Assembly: GCF_006539505.1 (NCBI RefSeq)
Contig: NZ_BJND01000074.1
Coordinates: forward strand, 1-43,889
DNA: 43,889 nucleotides
Origin: Streptomyces spinoverrucosus
GTDB lineage: Bacteria; Actinomycetota; Actinomycetes; Streptomycetales; Streptomycetaceae
Reading direction: 5' to 3'
Shown: positions 38,541 to 43,889 of the stretch, piece by piece
How the letters are laid out: each line of letters begins with the position of its first letter
Position numbering within the stretch: position 1 is the first letter of the stretch
Notes under the pieces: model-generated
What the model was told of the DNA's origin: nothing
Databases searched by the model: none
The model's input: the letters and a program-made list of their open reading frames with translations, nothing else
Made by a program: the position numbers and the translations under genes

Positions 38541-39896
38541 TCAGAACTTGTTGAGCAGTTGCCCGTAGATGCCGAACACCCCGACGGCGAGCGGGAAGAG
38601 CCCGATCACACCGAGGGACTCGATCAGGTCGGCCAGTCGCCGCAGCCGCACCCGGACGTGTTCCGGCGGCTCGATCGCGAGGACCAGCAGCGGCAGCAGC
38701 GCCGCGGCCGCCAGCAGGACGAGCGCACCGACACCCCCGGCGTGGTCCAGCCACAGCACCGCGAGCCGTACGACGAGCAGGGCCGCCGCGCCGAACAGCG
38801 CCACGACCTCCGCGACCAGCGGGAAGGCCCGCGCACGGGACAGCAGGACGACCGCGGTGAGCGAGGCCAGCACCACCGACCACCAGGCCGGATCCTCCCC
38901 CGTGGTCAGCAGCCAGCCGCCGGCGGCGGCCGAGACGGCGGTGACCACGGTGGCGAGGGCGAGGCCGCGGTGGGTGGCGGCGAGCGCGTTGCCGACCTCG
39001 TGCCGGCTCACCGAGGTGCCCGAGGAGCGCCGGTCGTCGAGCCCGGTGAGGCCCGAGGCCATCAGCGCGAACCGGGGCAGCAGCCCGAGCAGCACCACGG
39101 AGAACACCGCCATCACGGCGCCGAGCCGCTCCGGGTCGTCCTGTACGGCGGCCACGGCCTCCCACACGACGGTGATGACGGCCGCCGCACCGGCCCCGAT
39201 GAGTCCGCCGCGGCCCAGTGGCGAGAAGAAGGCGAGCAGTACGAGGGTGACGACCAGCGCGGCGACGACACCGGCCAGCCGGGCGGTGCCGGACCAGTCG
39301 TAGGCGTCGGCCGTGGTCCACGCGGCGAGCACGCCGAGTCCGCCGGAGGCGAGCAGCAGTGCGGTGGCGAGCCCCAGGTTCCCACCGCCGGTCTTCGCCA
39401 CCACGGCACCGGCGATCAGGAAGACGACGGTCGCGACCAGCAGCGCGGTCGCCACTGACTCCAGCGCGAACTCCCGCCGGGCCAGCACGGCCGCGGCGAC
39501 GGCGAAGGCGAAGGTGGCGACGCCGGCGCTGATCCGGCGCGCGGCCGGACGCCAGCGCCAGGCGCGCAGGTCGAGGTCGTCGGCGACCTGGTCGGTGACG
39601 TCGTGCACGACCGGCGCGGGCGGTGCGGCGTGGGCGCGCACCAGGCGCAGTACGGCGCCGTCGGGCACCTCGGCCGAGGACAGCGTGGCCTCGTGCGGGA
39701 GCACCGAGCCGTCGGTGCTGATGAGTTGCCGTGTGGTCGGCCGGGTGGCGGCCCGGTCGTCGAGCAACTGCAGTATGTCGGGGAGCAGTTGGCCGATCGG
39801 CGTGTCCGAGGGCAGAACGATGTCGGCGCGTCGTCGCTCACCGACCAGGGTGACCCGGCTCAGTTGAGTCCGGGACGTCGTTGATGTGCTCACCAC
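38541..39896 (-). CDS. eccD: Type VII secretion integral membrane protein EccD
   Basis: The 451-residue protein has an N-terminal ubiquitin-like (YukD-type) domain of about 90 residues (SRVTLVGERRRADIVLPSDTPIGQLLPDILQLL). A polar linker and about eleven hydrophobic segments follow, to the C terminus (IGLFPLAVGVFGIYGQLLNKF). EccD forms the main membrane vestibule of the type VII channel. It starts with GTG at 39896, with a second GTG next to it, 43 bases after the stop of the one-TM gene. Confidence 0.93.
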   Translation of the reverse strand: MVSTSTTSRTQLSRVTLVGERRRADIVLPSDTPIGQLLPDILQLLDDRAATRPTTRQLISTDGSVLPHEATLSSAEVPDGAVLRLVRAHAAPPAPVVHDVTDQVADDLDLRAWRWRPAARRISAGVATFAFAVAAAVLARREFALESVATALLVATVVFLIAGAVVAKTGGGNLGLATALLLASGGLGVLAAWTTADAYDWSGTARLAGVVAALVVTLVLLAFFSPLGRGGLIGAGAAAVITVVWEAVAAVQDDPERLGAVMAVFSVVLLGLLPRFALMASGLTGLDDRRSSGTSVSRHEVGNALAATHRGLALATVVTAVSAAAGGWLLTTGEDPAWWSVVLASLTAVVLLSRARAFPLVAEVVALFGAAALLVVRLAVLWLDHAGGVGALVLLAAAALLPLLVLAIEPPEHVRVRLRRLADLIESLGVIGLFPLAVGVFGIYGQLLNKF

Positions 39897-39939
39897 TCAC
39901 CGGAACCTATCATCGCGTCGTTTCGGCCATTGGCGCCGT

Positions 39940-40236
39940 TCACTGCTTCTCCCCACCGTCGGCGGACTTGCTCGGCGACGGGTTGTACAGCTGCTCCTGC
40001 TGCTGGCGCTGCTTCTCCTGCTCGGCCCGCTGCTTGGCGAGGGTGGCCTGGACGAAGGACCAGCCGATGCAGCCGGCACACAGTACGGCGGCGATCGCGA
40101 TGCCCGCGAACATCTTGCCGAGCCGCTCGTCGGCCGTACGCCGGGCCCGCTGAGCGCCGAACAGCACGGCGTCGCGCATCCGGCGCCGGCGTACCGCCAC
40201 CGACTCCAGCAGTTGGCTGTCGTAGTCCCGTGCCAT
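39940..40236 (-). CDS. One-TM basic protein of the type VII locus
   Basis: The 98-residue product begins MARDYDSQLLESVAVRRRRMRDAVLFGAQRARRTADERLG. It has one membrane segment (MFAGIAIAAVLCAGCIGWSFVQ, about residues 42-63) and ends in a Gln/Glu/Lys-rich coiled-coil-like tail (AKQRAEQEKQRQQQEQLY). Similar small proteins occur before eccD in Streptomyces. The function is unknown. It is probably in an operon with eccD, eccC and the other genes. The ATG at 40236 fits; there is no strong alternative. Confidence 0.8.
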   Translation of the reverse strand: MARDYDSQLLESVAVRRRRMRDAVLFGAQRARRTADERLGKMFAGIAIAAVLCAGCIGWSFVQATLAKQRAEQEKQRQQQEQLYNPSPSKSADGGEKQ

Positions 40237-40299
40237 TCAGTCGTCGTCCCGTGCCGTAGAGGTCGTCAGTCGTTGTCGATCGTCGGTCTGCGCAGGTCA

Positions 40300-40755
40300 T
40301 CAGTCGTCGGGGGTGAGGCCGAGGAGGCCGCGCATGGTGGCGTACTTCTGGGTCAGCCGCCGGGCCGTGAGCTCGTCGAGTACGGCGAGGCGGTCCGGGT
40401 CTGCGTTGTGCGCGAGGTCGGCGGTCTTCACGAGCCGGGCCCCAGGCGTGGCCAGGATCCGGCGCGCGTAGGCCTCCGGCTCCTCCCCCGCCCGCTTGGT
40501 CACGGCCCGTACGACGTCCTTGGTGCGCTGCGGCAGCGCGGCCTCCGCCAGCCACTCCTCGCTGAGCACACCGTCCTCGACGGCGTCGTGCAACCAGGCG
40601 GCGGCGATGAGCTCCGCTCCCCCGCCCCGGGCACGCACCCCCTCGGCGACGGCCGACAGATGCTCGGCGTACGGCCGCCCGGCCTTGTCCGTCTGCCCGG
40701 CGTGCGCGGCGCGGGCGACGGCCTCCACCTCGGCGAGACTCATCTCCTGCGGCAT
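40300..40755 (-). CDS. HD-domain phosphohydrolase (RelA/SpoT hydrolase-like)
   Basis: The 151-residue protein begins MPQEMSLAEVEAVARAAHAGQTDKAGRPYAEHLSAVAEGV and contains LIAAAWLHDAVEDGVLSEEWL, with the HD pair in WLHDAVED, a first His in the AGRPYAEHL region and VKTADLAHNADP with the last Asp of the metal site. These are the features of the ppGpp-hydrolase-like HD family (MESH1/SpoT HD type), here as a single domain without synthetase. It may hydrolyse (p)ppGpp or another nucleotide. It lies between the type VII genes and the two genes that follow the toxin, on the same strand. Confidence 0.83.
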   Translation of the reverse strand: MPQEMSLAEVEAVARAAHAGQTDKAGRPYAEHLSAVAEGVRARGGGAELIAAAWLHDAVEDGVLSEEWLAEAALPQRTKDVVRAVTKRAGEEPEAYARRILATPGARLVKTADLAHNADPDRLAVLDELTARRLTQKYATMRGLLGLTPDD

Positions 40756-40840
40756 GCGGATCCCCCTGACTTCGCTTCCGCAACATAAGACATGGACGCG
40801 CCATGCGTACAGCCGGGGTGCGGCAGCCCCTCGCGGCTTT

Positions 40841-41953
40841 TCACACCGCTCCCGACAGTCCCGTCACGATCATGAAGAGCACCCACAGCGCGGGGACGAG
40901 GGCGACATAGGCGCGCGGCCGCCGGTGCACGGGCACGCCGGGGTCGTACCGGGGCCCGAGCGTCCCCGGCCCCGGCGCCGGGAGCCGCTTCACCCGGCGC
41001 ACGGCGAGGAGGTTGCGGACCAGCGTCAACGGCGCGAAGACGAAGAGGGAGAGGGGGCTCCACCAGCCCTGGCAGAGGGTGTGGGTGGTGTAGGCCCGGT
41101 ACACGGCCAGCCCACAGGTGAAGCACATGGGCCCGTCCGTCTTCTTGAACCCCATGAGGATCACGAGGCCGCGGTGGGCACGGAAGGTGACGTCGGCGGC
41201 GGGGGAACCTCCGCAGAACCTGCACATGTTGCCGGGGGCGGCGGAGGGCTGCTCGGCGTACCAGGCGCGGAGGGAGGCGACGATGGCGTCGAGGAGGCCG
41301 TCCTTGACGGCGTCGGCGATCATCCCGTCGCAGACGCGCTCCCCGCGCACGGTCGTGGTGGCGGCGCGGATGGCGTCGGCCGGTGACAGCCGCCCGTCGG
41401 GCGGTAGGTCCGGCATCGGATTGCCCATCCACCGGTACTCGCCGCTGACGGCACCCACGCCCTCCAGGGCGGAAACGACGCGCCGCAACCCCTCGCTGTA
41501 AAGCGGGTACGCCACGTGCTGGACCCCGTCCGCCCGCTTCTGCCCTCCGCCCCACTTGATGTCCCGGTCCTCGTCCGTGAGCGCGTCGAAGGCGTCGCCG
41601 AGCTCGCGCCAGGCGTCCGCGTTGTCCCGGTCGAGCCCGTCGAGCAGACGCCGATCGTCGGCCGGGGTGACGACACGGGCCAGTTCCTCGATCGCGGCGA
41701 CGTCGGGGGCCTCGGTGACGGGGCCGACGCCTGGTTCCCGGCTGAGCATGCTGAGCACACCGCGCGGGGCGAGGCCACGTCCGTGCAGCTCCCGCGCCCG
41801 GTCGTGCCACTCCTCCGCCGTCCTGTAGGCGCTGCTGCTGCCCGCCGGCCGGTGAAACCAGCCGACGGCGGCGGCATCGGCCCAGATGTATCCGGCGAGT
41901 TCGCCGTCGGGGGCGGTGAGGGGGACGTAGTGCACGGGGTTGGGGTTGGACAT
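40841..41953 (-). CDS. Putative immunity or accessory protein with zinc-finger and membrane region
   Basis: The 370-residue product begins MSNPNPVHYVPLTAPDGELAGYIWADAAAVGWFHRP. Its first 80 residues match the 132-residue protein encoded just upstream (DG..GY(I/V)WA...AAGW). A middle domain of about 150 residues follows, then a zinc-ribbon-like CRFCGG...CFTCG pair (about residues 245-280) and two hydrophobic segments (near SPLSLFVFAPLTL and YVALVPALWVLFMIVTG). The ATG at 41953 lies 13 bases after the upstream stop. A role as membrane-linked immunity protein for the toxin encoded further upstream is inference; I do not recognise the family. Confidence 0.7.
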   Translation of the reverse strand: MSNPNPVHYVPLTAPDGELAGYIWADAAAVGWFHRPAGSSSAYRTAEEWHDRARELHGRGLAPRGVLSMLSREPGVGPVTEAPDVAAIEELARVVTPADDRRLLDGLDRDNADAWRELGDAFDALTDEDRDIKWGGGQKRADGVQHVAYPLYSEGLRRVVSALEGVGAVSGEYRWMGNPMPDLPPDGRLSPADAIRAATTTVRGERVCDGMIADAVKDGLLDAIVASLRAWYAEQPSAAPGNMCRFCGGSPAADVTFRAHRGLVILMGFKKTDGPMCFTCGLAVYRAYTTHTLCQGWWSPLSLFVFAPLTLVRNLLAVRRVKRLPAPGPGTLGPRYDPGVPVHRRPRAYVALVPALWVLFMIVTGLSGAV

Positions 41954-41966
41954 GCTGCTCAGTGGT

Positions 41967-42365
41967 TCATCCCCCGGCGGCCAGTTCCTTGAGGGCGGCA
42001 AGGGTCGGGGCGTCGGTGAGGGAGCCCGCAACGGCATGGCTCAGCTCATTGTCGTTCGCGCCGCGCGCCAACTCCGCGAGCAGGGCCGTCGGGGCGAGCT
42101 CCCGCTCCTTGCCACCGCGCAGGGCCCGCAGCCACCTCGCACCGGCGTTGACGGCGTTGGCCGAAAGCCCCGGCGGCACCACCCAGCCGGCCGCGTCGTC
42201 CTTGTCGTTCGCCCACACGTATCCGATGACCGTGCCGTCCCGATCGGCGACGCGCAGGTACGCGACCGGCCCGTCGGTGTTACGGCTGTACGTCACCGGA
42301 CCTGCCACCTGCTTCATCTGCAGGTCTTCCGCGAAGCGCGAGTTGAGTGGTTGTTCGCTGCTCAT
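41967..42365 (-). CDS. Candidate immunity protein directly downstream of the toxin gene
   Basis: The 132-residue product begins MSSEQPLNSRFAEDLQMKQVAGPVTYSRN, then VAYLRVADRDGTVIGYVWANDKDDAAGWVVPP, and ends in helices (LAPTALLAELARGANDNELSHAVAG). It starts 44 bases after the toxin stop, where immunity genes of polymorphic toxins are usually found. Its GYVWANDKDDAAGW core is shared with the next protein. The ATG at 42365 has AGGAA about 11 bases upstream; a TTG at 42401 or an ATG at 42317 are alternatives. It has no signal peptide or membrane segment, as expected for a cytoplasmic immunity protein. The function is inferred from context. Confidence 0.65.
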   Translation of the reverse strand: MSSEQPLNSRFAEDLQMKQVAGPVTYSRNTDGPVAYLRVADRDGTVIGYVWANDKDDAAGWVVPPGLSANAVNAGARWLRALRGGKERELAPTALLAELARGANDNELSHAVAGSLTDAPTLAALKELAAGG

Positions 42366-42409
42366 GATGTCCACATTCCTGTACCTCTGCCCGATCCGCA
42401 ACGACGGCC

Positions 42410-43889
42410 CTAGGACCTCGGCAGGACCTCACCGTATGCGTGCCACTTGCCCGCCGAGTCCATGAAGACGCGCGTCACCTTGTACTGCGTACCGCGAGCG
42501 AGCAGCAGCTCCCGTTCCCCCTTGTTCGCGGAGATGTAGTCGATCCAGAGAGCGGGCGTGCCCTTCGGCACCCGCCAGTGCATGATCACCGGCTTGTGCT
42601 CGAAGGCCGGGTCCTTGCCGAGCGACGTGGAAGTGTATCCGTCGTCCCCGAAGGTCCTGCCCTGCATGTCGAGCGGCGAGTCCAGGTCGAGGTGGTCGAT
42701 CGCGGTGCCACGCACGATCATGATGTCCTCGGGCACGGGACGGGTGTCCATGACCCGGTCCATGTTGGTGACGATGTCCGTGATCGGGGGCCGCACATCG
42801 CCGGCGCGCAGCTGGCCGTTGATCTGCGTGTAGTAGAAGTCGCTGTACTTGTTGAGCGCGTCCTTCGCGGCGGGGTCGAGCTGGTCGATGTAGTCGTTCC
42901 AGTACGCGTCGCCGTATTCCTGTCCCGCACGGTTGCTGGAACTGGGATAGGGGTTCGTACCCCGCTCCAGCTCCGCCGTCGCCACCGCGTGCCGCTCCGC
43001 GTCGGTGGCCAGGTTTTCGAACTCGTCCGCCGACATGAGCGGCTTGTACTCGAACGGCTCCCCGGCCCCCGGGTGCCCCGGCACATCCGCGCCCTGATGC
43101 CCCGGGGCGACCGGAGCGTCGGTGCCGTGGTGGGCGGCGGCATCCACGGCGGCGTTCCCGACGCCCGCGTGGTCACCCACGTCCACGTGGTCACCGGTGT
43201 GCGCCGCGTCGTCCGTGTGCCCGGCGCCGTGTGAGGCGTCGTCGGCGTGACCGGCACCAGGCAGGTCGTGACCCGTGCCGTGCGGGGCGTCCGGGGTGTG
43301 GCCGCCGGTGCCCGGAACGTCGGGGCCGCCGGTGTGCGGCGTGGTCGGGACGTCGTGGGCCGGGTTGGTCCCCGTGGTCTGGTGGTACCACGGCGTTGTG
43401 CCGCCGGTGTGGCCACCGCCGGTGTGCGGCGTGGTCGTCGGCGTCTGGTCGTACGACGACGGCGACGGCGCGTGATCGTACGCGGACGGCGACGGCGTGT
43501 GGCCGTACGGCGTCGAGGTCGGCGTCGCGTCGAAGGACCCGCCCGGGACGTGACCACCGGTGTGCGCCGGGGGTGAGTTGTAGTGCCCGGCGCCGCCGAC
43601 GTTGTCGGCCGTGTGTGCCATGCCGTCGCCCGCATGCACGCCCGCGTGCACCGGCTGCTGGCCGCCCTGGATCGTCCAGTGGGCCGGAAGCGTCGGACTG
43701 GTCGGAGCGCCGGTCTCGTGCGGAACCGGCGTCGTGTCGATGGCGCCGTTGGGCGTGATGAGGTTGCCGTTCGGGTCCATCAGGCGGCCGTCTGGCAGCT
43801 GGACGGAGCCGTTCGGGAGGGTGGGGATGTCGATGTTGCCGACGCCCTTGAGGCTGGCGGCGATGTCGCCGATCTTCGACAGACCCGCA
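42410..43889 (-). CDS. Polymorphic toxin with C-terminal ADP-ribosyltransferase domain (N terminus outside the window)
   Basis: The frame is open to the right edge, so the N-terminal part is missing; about 492 residues are visible. They start GLSKIGDIAASLKGVGNIDIP and PTLPNGSVQLPDGRLMDPNG, then a long Gly/His/Asp/Pro/Thr-rich region (HTGG, GHTP, AGHADDASHG-type repeats), and a C-terminal domain of about 220 residues. That domain has the R-S-E motifs of arginine-specific ADP-ribosyltransferases: Arg in MIVRGTAI, STS in GYTSTSLG, and the catalytic ExE in NKGERELLLARG. It should ADP-ribosylate a target protein. The position upstream of a type VII locus and the repeat linker suggest a secreted toxin; an N-terminal WXG/LXG-like domain is expected outside the window. 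Confidence 0.85.
   Translation of the reverse strand, partial: AGLSKIGDIAASLKGVGNIDIPTLPNGSVQLPDGRLMDPNGNLITPNGAIDTTPVPHETGAPTSPTLPAHWTIQGGQQPVHAGVHAGDGMAHTADNVGGAGHYNSPPAHTGGHVPGGSFDATPTSTPYGHTPSPSAYDHAPSPSSYDQTPTTTPHTGGGHTGGTTPWYHQTTGTNPAHDVPTTPHTGGPDVPGTGGHTPDAPHGTGHDLPGAGHADDASHGAGHTDDAAHTGDHVDVGDHAGVGNAAVDAAAHHGTDAPVAPGHQGADVPGHPGAGEPFEYKPLMSADEFENLATDAERHAVATAELERGTNPYPSSSNRAGQEYGDAYWNDYIDQLDPAAKDALNKYSDFYYTQINGQLRAGDVRPPITDIVTNMDRVMDTRPVPEDIMIVRGTAIDHLDLDSPLDMQGRTFGDDGYTSTSLGKDPAFEHKPVIMHWRVPKGTPALWIDYISANKGERELLLARGTQYKVTRVFMDSAGKWHAYGEVLPRS

Noticed and set aside
37102..39321. 739-residue version of the EspI-like ATPase
   Set aside because: The first 287 residues are Arg/Gly-rich read-through of eccD in another frame. 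The ATG at 38460 with its ribosome binding site is the sensible start.

Overview
The window is high-GC actinobacterial chromosome, almost certainly Streptomyces or a close relative. The evidence is the extreme third-position GC, the many GTG starts, the gas-vesicle gene order ending J-L-S-K, the mreB-mreC-mreD-PBP2-rodA cell-wall cluster next to ndk, folC and valS, the paired clpP1/clpP2 genes with trigger factor and clpX, and a Streptomyces-type type VII secretion (ESX) locus. No rRNA genes and no CRISPR array were seen.

Layout. (1) 1-2250: the end of a gas-vesicle operon (+ strand): a partial acidic repeat protein (GvpY/GvpZ position), gvpJ, gvpL, gvpS and gvpK. (2) 2329-9242: a 6.9-kb integrative element inserted in the last codons of a radical SAM gene. 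It carries a large serine integrase at its left end, a frameshifted helix-turn-helix-type gene, a hairpin-rich noncoding tract, a DUF2199 protein, a Hin/Pin-like serine recombinase with a hix-like palindrome upstream, small hypothetical proteins, and an XRE/DUF5753-DUF6879-small protein module. No replication or conjugation gene is visible, so it looks like a reduced or satellite element. (3) 9174-24881: conserved chromosome on the minus strand: radical SAM protein, CYTH-CHAD protein, RodA, PBP2, MreD, MreC, MreB, Ndk, a MITE-like insertion, a DUF4233 membrane protein, FolC and ValS. (4) 25018-25968: one + strand membrane-anchored protein, then a strong bidirectional terminator. (5) 26039-30507: clpX, clpP2, clpP1 and tig, all minus strand. 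(6) tRNA-Pro(TGG) and tRNA-Gly(TCC). (7) 31085-43889: a small membrane protein, then type VII secretion genes (DUF6177 protein, EccC, an EspI-like ATPase, EccD, a one-TM protein), an HD-domain hydrolase, two related putative immunity or accessory proteins, and the C-terminal part of a large ADP-ribosyltransferase-type polymorphic toxin that runs off the right edge.

How the genes work together. The mre/PBP2/RodA block builds and guides wall synthesis (in Streptomyces mainly the spore wall). ClpX unfolds substrates for the ClpP1P2 protease, and trigger factor folds nascent chains. EccC and EccD are the motor and channel of a type VII system, whose likely cargo includes the ADP-ribosyltransferase toxin encoded upstream in the same direction. 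The integrative element rebuilds the 3' end of the radical SAM gene from its own DNA: the displaced native 3' end survives next to gvpK, and the element-borne copy now encodes the last residues of the protein.

All coordinates and motifs were read by eye from the sequence. Family names come from recognition of protein sequence and were not checked against a database.
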